IMG/VR virus record: IMGVR_UViG_3300043395_000545
Location: 1 to 34,758 of that record
From: a virus
Strand: one strand, 5' to 3'
DNA: 34,758 nucleotides
The notes beneath the pieces were generated by a model, which was given only the letters and a program-made list of their open reading frames with translations, ran no database searches and was not told the DNA's origin. A program made the position numbers and the translations under genes. How positions within the stretch are numbered: the first letter of the stretch is position 1; each line of letters starts with the position of its first letter. This document shows, in pieces, positions 1 through 5,955 of this stretch.

Positions 1-3
1 GAA

Positions 4-585
4 ATGTTTTGGGATTTAGACCGCCGTATTCGCGCTCTTGAAACTGCTTTCCGATTTAACTTTCCGAATGTAGATTTCAATACAAGCACGCCAACCAATC
101 CAAACACGGGCGATGCTTTCTACGATACCTATAACGAACAGTTGAAATACTGGAACGGTACAGAATGGGTAGTTATCGCTGACGATAATCTTGGCGTTCC
201 TGTTATTCAATACACACCTACATGGGCAGGTACAGGATTAACTTACACAGGCACTCCTGCTGTTGGTCGTTATTCACGCGTAGGTAAAATGATTACCTAC
301 AACATTCAAGTTTCATGCACAACTGTTACTAATTTTGGCACAGGTCAATATACGATTACGCTGCCAACAGGACTAAATTCAGGTTACAGTTTTCAGCATC
401 TTGGCGGACTACATAAAAACACAGACCACTACACATTACTTGCCGACCTTGGCGCAAATTCCAATGTTGTAACGCTGTATCACCCAACCGCCAATGGCGC
501 GCAAGATATTTTCAGTCACAACAAACCAACAACACTCACTACCAGTAGTACTTGGTACATCGCTGGTACATACTTTCTAGCATAA
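4..585 (+). CDS. Tail fibre / minor tail protein, possibly 5'-partial
   Basis: Probable virion surface protein acting in host recognition. Residues about 28-60 carry a fibre module (TPTNPNTGDAFYDT then LKYWNGTEWVV) that recurs in the fibre gene at 20846. The rest is a Gly/Thr-rich beta-strand-like domain (YTPTWAG, then RYSRVGKMITYNIQV) of a type common at the C-termini of phage minor tail proteins. The frame is open to the left edge of the window (GAA before the ATG) and no ribosome-binding site is visible, so the true N-terminus may lie outside. It is followed by the lysis genes, as expected for the last tail gene of a late operon. The exact fold and receptor cannot be stated. Confidence 0.7.
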   Translation: MFWDLDRRIRALETAFRFNFPNVDFNTSTPTNPNTGDAFYDTYNEQLKYWNGTEWVVIADDNLGVPVIQYTPTWAGTGLTYTGTPAVGRYSRVGKMITYNIQVSCTTVTNFGTGQYTITLPTGLNSGYSFQHLGGLHKNTDHYTLLADLGANSNVVTLYHPTANGAQDIFSHNKPTTLTTSSTWYIAGTYFLA

Positions 586-603
586 CCGAAAGGTGCAATA
601 TCA

Positions 604-834
604 ATGTCAATACCAGATTGGGCAACAACAGTATCGGGCGTCATAGCCCTACTTGCTGCGTTATGGGCAGCCCACAGATTTGTTACAAAGTCTTTGATTA
701 AAGATTATCTCAGCGAACTTAAACCAAATGGCGGTTCAAGCATCAAAGATAAAGTTAATGATATTGATGCCAAAGTCAATAAATTGGAAAGTCGTATTGA
801 CCAAATTTATCTATTGCTTATAGACAGGAAATAA
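604..834 (+). CDS. Small membrane protein with cytoplasmic coiled coil, holin-like
   Basis: 76 aa. Residues about 6-28 form one hydrophobic membrane segment (ATTVSGVIALLAALWAAH). This is followed by a charged tail with a heptad-like coiled coil (VNDIDAKVNKLESRIDQIYLLL). The size, single membrane span and position directly before the CHAP endolysin (2 bp gap) suggest a holin, a lysis regulator or a membrane anchor for the tail/lysis cassette. A GAAAGG sequence upstream serves as ribosome-binding site. A second membrane-protein candidate follows the endolysin at 1315, so which of the two makes the membrane lesion is undecided. Confidence 0.75.
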   Translation: MSIPDWATTVSGVIALLAALWAAHRFVTKSLIKDYLSELKPNGGSSIKDKVNDIDAKVNKLESRIDQIYLLLIDRK

Positions 835-836
835 AA

Positions 837-1304
837 ATGACAGAGAAGGTAACGCCACTACAAGAAGCATTACAACATCTTAACTATGAAGAAGTGCCTG
901 ATAATTTGACCATATTTGGCAAGTGGTATGGCATGAACGGACAGCCATGGTGCGCCATATTTGTATCGTGGTGCTTTAACAAGGCAGGTCTAAGTAAGAC
1001 TATTGCGGCTTCTACCGCAAAAGGCTTTGCTTCATGTGACGCTGGCTTGAAATGGTTTAGCAAAAAAGGCAAGTTAGTACCTGTTGGACAAGCGCAAGCA
1101 GGTGACATTGTCTTTTTCCAATTTGACAATGACGCTCAACCTGACCATGTTGGAATTGTAGAAAAAAACAATATTAAGCGTCAGCGTCTAGTATGTATTG
1201 AAGGCAACACATCACCCGACAAAAAAGGCTCACAATCAAATGGTGGTGGCGTGTATCGCAAGAAACGCGCTTATGCTACTGTAATGGCTGTGGCTAGACC
1301 CTAA
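837..1304 (+). CDS. CHAP-domain endolysin
   Basis: 155 aa peptidoglycan hydrolase consisting of one CHAP (cysteine, histidine-dependent amidohydrolase/peptidase) domain. The nucleophile is probably Cys39 in QPWCAIFVSWC and the base His104 in QPDHVGIVE. A following acidic/Asn segment, IEGNTS (Glu122, Asn124), fits the third catalytic position of the family. There is no signal peptide and no obvious cell-wall binding domain, so export would need a holin. It is flanked by two small membrane proteins, a typical lysis cassette. The CHAP call is strong. Whether it cuts as an amidase or an endopeptidase cannot be told. Confidence 0.9.
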   Translation: MTEKVTPLQEALQHLNYEEVPDNLTIFGKWYGMNGQPWCAIFVSWCFNKAGLSKTIAASTAKGFASCDAGLKWFSKKGKLVPVGQAQAGDIVFFQFDNDAQPDHVGIVEKNNIKRQRLVCIEGNTSPDKKGSQSNGGGVYRKKRAYATVMAVARP

Positions 1305-1314
1305 GGAGGCAGAA

Positions 1315-1569
1315 ATGAAACCAAAAATGAAAGCGATGCTTGAATCATATGTTCGTGCGTTCGTTGTTGCTGCTGGCGTAGCATATAGCGATGGATTCAA
1401 AGGCACAGAAGAAATCTTAATTGCTGGTCTAATTGCTATTGCTGGACCTGCTATTCGCGCAATCAATCCAAAAGACCCTGCGTTTGGTGTAGTTGCCGAT
1501 ATTGTTGATGCCGAACTAAATAAATTGGCAAAAGCAGACAAGAAAAAGAAAGCAGTAAAAAAGAAGTAG
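1315..1569 (+). CDS. Holin-like small membrane protein
   Basis: 84 aa. Two moderately hydrophobic stretches (about 12-25, VRAFVVAAGVAYSD, and 33-49, EILIAGLIAIAGPAIRAI) are separated by a short polar turn, followed by a strongly basic Lys-rich C-terminus (KADKKKKAVKKK). This is the layout of small phage holins with a cytoplasmic basic tail. It has a good ribosome-binding site (AAGGAGGCAGAAATG) and lies 10 bp after the endolysin. Assignment rests on context and topology, with no diagnostic motif. Confidence 0.7.
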   Translation: MKPKMKAMLESYVRAFVVAAGVAYSDGFKGTEEILIAGLIAIAGPAIRAINPKDPAFGVVADIVDAELNKLAKADKKKKAVKKK

Positions 1570-1571
1570 TC

Positions 1572-1817
1572 ATGGGATTACTAGACGATTTGTCAAATGT
1601 AGAAGCATTTGGGAAGGCGCAATCGTTATTTTGCGGAGTATGTACTCTACTTGGTGAACTCCCCGAAGCCGAGCGTGAAGCACTTACCGCAACAATGGCT
1701 AGGCCAAAAGTCAGTCACACAGCACTTAGTAAAGTATTAAAAGAAAACGGACACAACATTTCAGATGGCGTGATGGGGCGGCATAGGCGAGGAGTCTGCT
1801 CAGGTGTCGCTAAGTGA
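1572..1817 (+). CDS. Helix-turn-helix-like small protein
   Basis: 81 aa. The C-terminal half (HTALSKVLKENGHNISDGVMGRH then RRGVC) looks like a helix-turn-helix in which a second helix with ISDGVMGRHRR would contact DNA. The N-terminal half has two Cys (CGVC) that may be structural. It overlaps the following phosphoesterase by 14 bp, so the two are translationally coupled. Its role is unknown: it could be a regulator, or a small DNA-binding partner of the phosphoesterase. A terminase-small-subunit role is less likely because a better candidate lies next to the large terminase. Confidence 0.65.
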   Translation: MGLLDDLSNVEAFGKAQSLFCGVCTLLGELPEAEREALTATMARPKVSHTALSKVLKENGHNISDGVMGRHRRGVCSGVAK

Positions 1818-2838
1818 TGGACTAGAACAACTAGAACACGAATCCAATCCTGAAATTGCGGAGTTGCGCAAAGCATTACAAAGAGCGCAAAAAGATTTAC
1901 AGAAGGCTAAACAACGCACAGAAGAATTGGTTGAAGTAACAATTCAATCGTGTCATGACGCAATTTTGGCGCATGAAAAATTTCCAGAAGTAGATAAACC
2001 GCAAGTAACAAAAGGTAATAAAAAGAAACCTGAAGTCGCGCTATGGCATATGACGGATTGGCAAGGCGCAAAACAAACCACTTCTTACAATAGTAAGATT
2101 ATGGCAGAACGCGTACTTCAATTTGCCAAGACCGCAGTTCGCATCACGGATATACAGCGCGCAGACCACCCTGTCAATGATGTAACAATTATGTTTGGCG
2201 GCGATATGGTGGAAGGTCTATTCAACTTTCCTGCGCAAGCCTTTGAAATAGACGCGACACTCTTTGAACAATATGTCACAGTTAGCAGACTTTTGGTAGA
2301 AGTCGTGCGCTATGCTCTTGCCCACTACGAGAAAGTAACAGTAGTAGCGGAATGGGGTAACCATGGTCGTATTGGAAGCAAGCGAGATAATGTCCCACGC
2401 TCCGACAATTTTGACCGAATGTGTTACGAACTGGCACGACAATTATTGGCAGGAGAAAAACGGCTTACATGGCAGGAGTGTCCAGACGATATACAACGCG
2501 TACAAATCGGAAACTATAAAGCACTCCTTATACATGGTGACGAAGTTGGGCGGAATGGATTTGCAAGTCCGAGTGCAATCGTGCAACACGCGAACAGATG
2601 GCGAAGTGGCGCATACGATTGGGATTTCCGAGATGTCTATATTGGGCATTACCACACACACGCAGAATGGCCAATGGCAAATGGACAAGGAAGCGTCTAT
2701 CAAACAGGAAGCACAGAGTCGGATAATCGCTATGCTGGTGTCATGTTGGCAGCAAGCGCAACACCATCACAACGACTTCACTTCATTGACCCAACTAAGG
2801 GCAGAGTAACTGCCGCATACAAAGTGTGGTTGGACTAA
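1804..2838 (+). CDS. Calcineurin-like metallophosphoesterase
   Basis: 344 aa, GTG start inside the end of the preceding gene (SD-like GGAG about 10 nt upstream). The N-terminus (about 8-60) is a charged coiled coil. From about residue 78 the metal-binding motifs of the superfamily appear in order: D85 (HMTDWQG), GGD134, GNH186-187, H244 (LLIHGDE) and GHYH281-284. The intact set predicts a two-metal phosphodiesterase/nuclease acting in the cytoplasm. Similar phage genes are usually annotated as MRE11-like or metallophosphoesterase without known substrate. Its position between lysis and GP88 genes gives no further clue. Confidence 0.88.
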   Translation: MSLSDGLEQLEHESNPEIAELRKALQRAQKDLQKAKQRTEELVEVTIQSCHDAILAHEKFPEVDKPQVTKGNKKKPEVALWHMTDWQGAKQTTSYNSKIMAERVLQFAKTAVRITDIQRADHPVNDVTIMFGGDMVEGLFNFPAQAFEIDATLFEQYVTVSRLLVEVVRYALAHYEKVTVVAEWGNHGRIGSKRDNVPRSDNFDRMCYELARQLLAGEKRLTWQECPDDIQRVQIGNYKALLIHGDEVGRNGFASPSAIVQHANRWRSGAYDWDFRDVYIGHYHTHAEWPMANGQGSVYQTGSTESDNRYAGVMLAASATPSQRLHFIDPTKGRVTAAYKVWLD

Positions 2839-3551
2839 TGAGACCAAAAAAACTTTTAACACAAAACAGTGAATTGAAGCCTGATGGTATTTTTAATTGG
2901 TCATTACCAGCGTTTGCTATCAAACTTACCAGTGGTAAAAATTTTAATGTTTGTCCGCAAGCAGGAGCGTGTGCAACTTTTTGTTATGCACGCAACGGAA
3001 CTTATTTATTCCGTAATGTTCGTTCTCGCCATATTGCCAATTTGGAATATGTATTGGAGGAACCTGAAACATGGTTTACTCATATGCTTGGAGAAGTACA
3101 AAATCCACGCATGAAAGGCAAACATATTCGTATTCATGACGCTGGCGATTTTTTCAGCGAAGAATATTTGCGTTTATGGTTGAAAATTGCCGAATTAACA
3201 CCACAAGTGACTTTCTATTGTTACACAAAAGAGGTCGCATTATTCAAGCGTGTTGTAGAATCAAATTGTCCTGTTAATTTCCGTTACTTGTATAGTCTTG
3301 GCGGCAAACAAGACCATCTTATAGACAAATCAAAGGACCGTCATGCAGAAGTATTTCCTAATGATGCCGCAATATTGGACGCTGGATACCAAAATCAAGA
3401 AGCAAGCGACTTATTGGCTATTACGCTTCCAACTAACAAAATTGGTATTCCAGCAAACAACATAAGGCATTTCAATAAAAAACTTGCTGGACGCACCTTT
3501 GGTGAGGTTCAAACAGAAATAGATAACAAGCGACTAGCAAAATTTGAATAA
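2838..3551 (+). CDS. GP88-domain protein (Cys-rich, radical-SAM-like motif)
   Basis: 237 aa from the ATG that overlaps the preceding stop (TAATG). A GTG four codons upstream is possible but less likely. The sequence matches from memory the phage 'gene product 88' family: LLTQNSELKP near the start, then CPQAGACATFCYARNG with three Cys, and RIHDAGDFFSEEYL and YCYTKE further on. The Cys cluster followed by an alternating beta/alpha pattern recalls radical-SAM-type domains. That is structural inference only, and the biochemical role of the family is not known to me. Family assignment is fairly confident, function open. Confidence 0.7.
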   Translation: MRPKKLLTQNSELKPDGIFNWSLPAFAIKLTSGKNFNVCPQAGACATFCYARNGTYLFRNVRSRHIANLEYVLEEPETWFTHMLGEVQNPRMKGKHIRIHDAGDFFSEEYLRLWLKIAELTPQVTFYCYTKEVALFKRVVESNCPVNFRYLYSLGGKQDHLIDKSKDRHAEVFPNDAAILDAGYQNQEASDLLAITLPTNKIGIPANNIRHFNKKLAGRTFGEVQTEIDNKRLAKFE

Positions 3552-3553
3552 TT

Positions 3554-3820
3554 ATGGAAATAGATGACATACTTGCGGAAGCAAGTTGTTTAATTGGCGG
3601 CAATAGACAAGATACCTATGGCAATATAGATGAATCATGGGAACGCGTAGGAAAATTATGGGCAGCCGTCTTACAATTAGACGAACCGATAGAACCACAT
3701 ATGGTCGGTTGTATGTTAGCCCTACTTAAAATTTCAAGAATTGCTAATGACCCAACGCACACGGACAACTACATAGATGCAGTTGCATATGTCGCTGGTG
3801 CTGGTCAATTAGCAACCTAG
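3554..3820 (+). CDS. DUF6378-like protein (MazG-like helical)
   Basis: 88 aa. It shows the pattern of the DUF6378 phage family: an N-terminal GGNRQDTYGN motif, an all-helical middle (SWERVGKLWAAVLQ), LLKISRIANDP, and an Asp pair in TDNYIDAVAYVAGAG. The arrangement resembles MazG/dUTPase-like all-alpha nucleotide pyrophosphohydrolases, where acidic residues bind Mg, but a catalytic role is inference. Last gene of the operon that starts with the lysis genes, directly before the terminator. Confidence 0.7.
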   Translation: MEIDDILAEASCLIGGNRQDTYGNIDESWERVGKLWAAVLQLDEPIEPHMVGCMLALLKISRIANDPTHTDNYIDAVAYVAGAGQLAT

Positions 3821-3835
3821 TAGCAAGACAAAGTT

Positions 3836-3868
3836 ACCCCTCACTTCGGTGGGGGGTTATTTTTTTTT
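3836..3868 (+). terminator. Rho-independent terminator with UUCG tetraloop
   Basis: A 9-bp stem ACCCCTCAC / GTGGGGGGT (one G-U pair) encloses a TTCG tetraloop (3845-3848) and is followed by a T-rich run at 3857-3868. It lies 15 bp after the DUF6378-like gene and ends the rightward late transcript. The T-run touches the stop codon of the convergent minus-strand gene. In the minus direction the hairpin lacks a good U-tail. Confidence 0.92.
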
Positions 3869-4079
3869 ACGCGTCTTCGTCCTCATCTTCATCATCACCA
3901 TAGTCAACCCAAGTAGAGGACATAATTTCTAATCCAGCCGCACTTGCTTGCGCTAAAGATGTAGCAAATAAAACCGCAGCGCGACTACACATATCGGTGA
4001 TTATGTCGGGATAGGAAGCGTCTTGCTCTATCTTGACATTTAATCCACCAAGATTTATCACGACACGGGCTAGGGGCAT
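3867..4079 (-). CDS. Small acidic-tailed protein of unknown function
   Basis: 70 aa. It has an amphipathic/hydrophobic body (MPLARVVINLGG, then a helix RAAVLFATSLAQASAAGLEI) and ends in a run of Asp/Glu (YGDDEDEDEDA). It is the only minus-strand frame without a gene opposite it, it ends exactly at the shared terminator, and it diverges from the ribozyme operon. No clear Shine-Dalgarno precedes the ATG, so expression could be weak or leaderless. The acidic tail would suit a DNA mimic or a partner of a basic protein, but no family is recognised. Confidence 0.5.
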   Translation of the reverse strand: MPLARVVINLGGLNVKIEQDASYPDIITDMCSRAAVLFATSLAQASAAGLEIMSSTWVDYGDDEDEDEDA

Positions 4080-4266
4080 GGCTCAAGGATACAACCACAC
4101 CCAGATTCCCTGAAGTCTGGTCGGCGTGTCTAGGGGCAGACTACACGGGGTATCTAGTCGGGTTGGTTGGTTTATATCGTCTAGGGGGTATGACCGCTTA
4201 GAACGGCTGCTACGCCGTCTAACGGGGGTATGGGGTTTTGAGGGGTCGGTCTAGGCATATATCTAG
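4070..4266. repeat. Clustered CTAGGGG-type repeats, possible operator or iteron array
   Basis: CTAGGGGCAT (4070-4079), CTAGGGGCAGA (4130-4140), CTAG (4154-4157), CTAGGGGGTATG (4181-4192), a variant TCTAACGGGGGTATG (4218-4232), CTAG (4251-4254) and CTAG (4263-4266) fall within 200 bp. CTAG is generally rare in bacterial and phage DNA, so the cluster is striking. Spacing is irregular. It could bind a regulator of the divergent transcripts or a replication protein; nothing in the window decides between these. Confidence 0.5.
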
Positions 4267-4569
4267 GAAAAAATAACGGTAGATATGTGCGCAAGTGTTA
4301 CACATACAGTCTAAGTATGTAATAATGGTTCCCATGATGATACGGCACACCGAAGGCGGTCACACCGCGCGCGGTCAATACTGTGTTTACTCATACGCAC
4401 TTTAACAATTACATAGCAGGATTTAGATAGTCTGTAACGCTTCCCCTAGCGTTATGTTGTACTTGATGGCAACGCCCGTTATCAAATAACTAATTACTTA
4501 TCGCCGTAAATCGGATGTAATAAGCGCACTGCCTATATGTAGTAGCAACTTTGACGACGAAATCATAGA
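4080..4569. other. Gene-free control region / long leader
   Basis: About 490 bp with no convincing gene between the minus-strand gene and the first ribozyme. It holds G-rich CTAG repeats up to 4266 and several potential hairpins. These include CCAGATT/AAGTCTGG (4101-4120), ACGGC/GCCGT (4203-4218), the perfect palindrome ACCGCGCGCGGT (4364-4375) and TAACGC/GCGTTA (4435-4454, loop TTCCCCTA). The divergent gene layout means promoters for both directions should lie here. A 26-codon frame at 4325-4405 has no ribosome-binding site and was not called. Confidence 0.6.
4298..4326 (+). promoter_or_regulatory. Candidate promoter of the ribozyme operon
   Basis: An AATAAT -10-like hexamer (4321-4326, five of six matches to TATAAT) lies 17 nt after a poor -35-like TTACAC (4298-4303). 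It lies about 240 nt before the first ribozyme in the only long gene-free stretch upstream of the operon. The -35 match is weak, so this is a tentative call. Confidence 0.3.
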
Positions 4570-4628
4570 GAACGAAACGCCTACTAAATGTTAGGCGTCT
4601 AGCGGTAAATGCCGCTACTGATGAGTTC
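4570..4628 (+). ncRNA. Type II hammerhead ribozyme 1
   Basis: Complete self-cleaving hammerhead core in the stem-II-open order. Stem II is GAAC (4570-4573) with GTTC (4625-4628). GAAA is at 4574-4577. Stem III is CGCCTA (4578-4583) with TAGGCG (4592-4597). The U16.1-C17 cleavage dinucleotide is at 4598-4599. Stem I is TAGCGG (4600-4605) with CCGCTA (4612-4617), loop TAAATG. CTGATGA is at 4618-4624. The invariant G10.1-C11.1 and C15.2-G16.2 pairs are present. Predicted cut is after C4599, leaving a 5'-OH RNA that begins with the stem I hairpin and carries the first small gene. Confidence 0.93.
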
Positions 4629-4648
4629 AATAATTGAAAGGGTAAATT

Positions 4649-4888
4649 ATGACAAAGTTGACAGTCGGCGATTTCATTAAATGGGCTGAGCCAAAACAAG
4701 TTGGCTCGCATGACAGTTGCGTTCAATGTGGACGCAAACTTGGTAAGAAACCTTATTTCGTAGAGGTTTCTATTAGCGGAGCAATTATGCTCAACGGCGT
4801 TGGTGTAGATGATGCGCCATCGCAAGGCTGCTGGGGTGTTGGCAGCGAATGCGCCAAAGCATTTGACCCAAAAGTTCTACTTAAATAA
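4649..4888 (+). CDS. Small zinc-finger-like protein, ribozyme cassette 1
   Basis: 79 aa, unknown function. A CVQCG knuckle near residue 24 (CVQCGRKLGKKPYFVEV) and two later Cys (GCWGVGSECAKAF) could bind one zinc ion. The motif CxxCGxxLG also occurs in the 54-aa protein at 5791, so the two may be distant paralogues. Start chosen by the cassette's standard ribosome-binding site GAAAGGGTAAATT before the ATG. It lies between hammerheads 1 and 2, and its stop codon is 2 nt before ribozyme 2. Predicted processed mRNA is about 319 nt (4600-4918). Confidence 0.85.
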   Translation: MTKLTVGDFIKWAEPKQVGSHDSCVQCGRKLGKKPYFVEVSISGAIMLNGVGVDDAPSQGCWGVGSECAKAFDPKVLLK

Positions 4889-4890
4889 CA

Positions 4891-4946
4891 GGACGAAACG
4901 CGGTAGCGATACCGCGTCTGCTGGTATCGCCAGCACTGATGAGTCC
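4891..4946 (+). ncRNA. Type II hammerhead ribozyme 2
   Basis: Stem II GGAC (4891-4894) with GTCC (4943-4946). GAAA 4895-4898. Stem III CGCGGTA (4899-4905) with TACCGCG (4910-4916), GCGA tetraloop. Cleavage dinucleotide TC 4917-4918. Stem I TGCTGG (4919-4924) with CCAGCA (4930-4935), loop TATCG. CTGATGA 4936-4942. All core positions are canonical; predicted cut after C4918. The upstream product would end in the GNRA-capped stem III hairpin with a 2',3'-cyclic phosphate. Confidence 0.94.
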
Positions 4947-4962
4947 AATGAAAGGGTAAAAA

Positions 4963-5172
4963 ATGACACTCAATAAAATTGACCGCGACTATTATGAGTA
5001 CCGTGGTGTCCGTATCAGTCGCACAAAAGGCGGTTGGACATATCGCACGGTTAACAAAAAACGCCACGACTGTGTGGTTCCTGCGACTTTGGAGTTTTTG
5101 ATGCGCAAGATTGATGCATCGCTAGATAAGGATTACATAACCGTTGAACGCGGTTGTCTTTATATTAACTAG
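4963..5172 (+). CDS. Small basic protein of unknown function, ribozyme cassette 2
   Basis: 69 aa, net basic, with YYEYRGVRISRTKGGWTYRT near the N-terminus suggesting a small beta-rich fold, followed by a helix (ATLEFLMRKIDASLD). No family recognised. The ATG follows AATGAAAGGGTAAAAA, the shared cassette ribosome-binding site. Its TAG stop (5170-5172) supplies the first base of ribozyme 3, so translation termination and ribozyme folding compete for the same RNA. Predicted processed mRNA is about 279 nt (4919-5197). Confidence 0.82.
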   Translation: MTLNKIDRDYYEYRGVRISRTKGGWTYRTVNKKRHDCVVPATLEFLMRKIDASLDKDYITVERGCLYIN

Positions 5173-5226
5173 GACGAAACCGCGCTACGGCGCGGTCTGT
5201 TGGTAAATGCCAACACTGATGAGTCC
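5172..5226 (+). ncRNA. Type II hammerhead ribozyme 3
   Basis: Stem II GGAC (5172-5175) with GTCC (5223-5226). GAAA 5176-5179. Stem III CCGCGC (5180-5185) with GCGCGG (5190-5195), UACG tetraloop. Cleavage dinucleotide TC 5196-5197. Stem I TGTTGG (5198-5203) with CCAACA (5210-5215), loop TAAATG. CTGATGA 5216-5222. Overlaps the upstream stop codon by one base. Predicted cut after C5197. Confidence 0.95.
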
Positions 5227-5250
5227 ATCAGCACTAACAAAGGGTAAATC

Positions 5251-5559
5251 ATGGGTGCAGTTATTACTAAGCCAGTAGTTGTAGAAGTTCCAACAGGTCG
5301 CGACATTATTCTTGTTGTTGAAGGCAAGCCTGTTGTTTATATTCGCCACAACGAAACACGCGAAGGCAAAGACCTTCTTGGCGCTTCATACGCTAAACAC
5401 GAATATGTCGGCATGGGTATCACAGTAAAAAATGATGACAATTACAACTATCAATTTGTTGGTGAATGTGCCAACACAATGGCGTTGGAAATTGCAGAAC
5501 AAACTATTGATGGTGTAGTTGATGGAATTTACAACCGCTACTACGCCAAGAAAAACTAG
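5251..5559 (+). CDS. Small protein of unknown function, ribozyme cassette 3
   Basis: 102 aa. It has a beta-rich N-terminal half (KPVVVEVPTGRDIILVVEG, then PVVYIRHNET) and a C-terminal helix (NTMALEIAEQTIDGVVDGIY). No cysteines except one (GECAN) and no recognised family. Start chosen by AAAGGGTAAATC directly before the ATG. Its TAG stop (5557-5559) overlaps the first base of ribozyme 4. Predicted processed mRNA is about 385 nt (5198-5582). Confidence 0.85.
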   Translation: MGAVITKPVVVEVPTGRDIILVVEGKPVVYIRHNETREGKDLLGASYAKHEYVGMGITVKNDDNYNYQFVGECANTMALEIAEQTIDGVVDGIYNRYYAKKN

Positions 5560-5610
5560 ACCGAAACCGCCTACGGGCGGTCTTGCCGTAACGCGGCAAC
5601 TGACGAGGTC
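5559..5610 (+). ncRNA. Type II hammerhead ribozyme 4
   Basis: Stem II GACC (5559-5562) with GGTC (5607-5610). GAAA 5563-5566. Stem III CCGCC (5567-5571) with GGCGG (5576-5580), UACG tetraloop. Cleavage dinucleotide TC 5581-5582. Stem I TTGCCG (5583-5588) with CGGCAA (5594-5599), loop TAACG. CTGACGA 5600-5606, where C at variable core position N7 is allowed. Predicted cut after C5582. Confidence 0.94.
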
Positions 5611-5629
5611 AGCAAACGAAAGGGTAATC

Positions 5630-5788
5630 ATGGAATACGCAGTATCTTTGACAGTAAACATCATAGTAAATGCTAAAAATGAAAAACAAGCAATTGACAA
5701 AGCAAAAGACATTATTGAAAGCATTAGCAATGCTTACGCTGTTGCTGTTAATAGCACGCAATTAAATGACTATATGGTGGAGGCATAA
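5630..5788 (+). CDS. Small protein of unknown function, ribozyme cassette 4a
   Basis: 52 aa: a beta strand (MEYAVSLTVNIIVNAKN), a helix (EKQAIDKAKDIIESIS) and a second strand (NAYAVAVNST), i.e. a small beta-alpha-beta domain. No family recognised. The frame is open further upstream to 5519, but that would run back through ribozyme 4 and into the preceding gene. The ATG at 5630 with AAAGGGTAATC before it is the evident start. It shares a predicted processed mRNA (5583-5981, about 399 nt) with the next gene. Confidence 0.82.
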   Translation: MEYAVSLTVNIIVNAKNEKQAIDKAKDIIESISNAYAVAVNSTQLNDYMVEA

Positions 5789-5790
5789 AC

Positions 5791-5955
5791 ATGATTTCAT
5801 GTCATATGTGCGGCAAACAACTTGGTGCTGGTGGCAAATGGTTATGGTTCCAGTATGACAATGGCGAGAAGGTGCGCGCATTATGTTGTATCGGCTGCCA
5901 ATTCAAGCACGATGCGCTGACAGATGCAGACGGCAATCGTGTACCAAATGCGTAA
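5791..5955 (+). CDS. 54-aa zinc-ribbon protein, ribozyme cassette 4b
   Basis: Cys-rich: SCHMCGKQLG near the start and LCCIGCQFKH near residue 31-40 give two CxxC-type knuckles expected to hold one zinc. Good ribosome-binding site TGGAGGCATAAAC (GGAGG 5778-5782) inside the end of the preceding gene, with a 2-nt gap between the genes. The stop (5953-5955) is immediately followed by the first base of ribozyme 5. CxxCGKxLG resembles the cassette 1 protein. Function unknown; short zinc ribbons of this kind may bind host proteins or nucleic acid. Confidence 0.8.
   Translation: MISCHMCGKQLGAGGKWLWFQYDNGEKVRALCCIGCQFKHDALTDADGNRVPNA

Noticed and set aside
2363-2809. 148-codon plus-strand frame inside the phosphoesterase gene
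   Set aside because: Lies in another frame of a gene with all conserved metallophosphoesterase motifs; it is a shadow.
4080-4320. tRNA or CRISPR array in the control region
   Set aside because: No cloverleaf with a T-arm GTTC box and no regularly spaced repeats; the CTAG elements are short and irregularly spaced.
4325-4405. 26-codon frame beginning MVPMMIRH just after the candidate promoter
   Set aside because: No ribosome-binding site, basic low-complexity composition and overlap with the palindromic region; nothing supports translation.
5519-5629. Upstream extension of the 52-aa gene through ribozyme 4
   Set aside because: It would run through the preceding gene's end and the ribozyme; the ATG at 5630 has the standard cassette ribosome-binding site.
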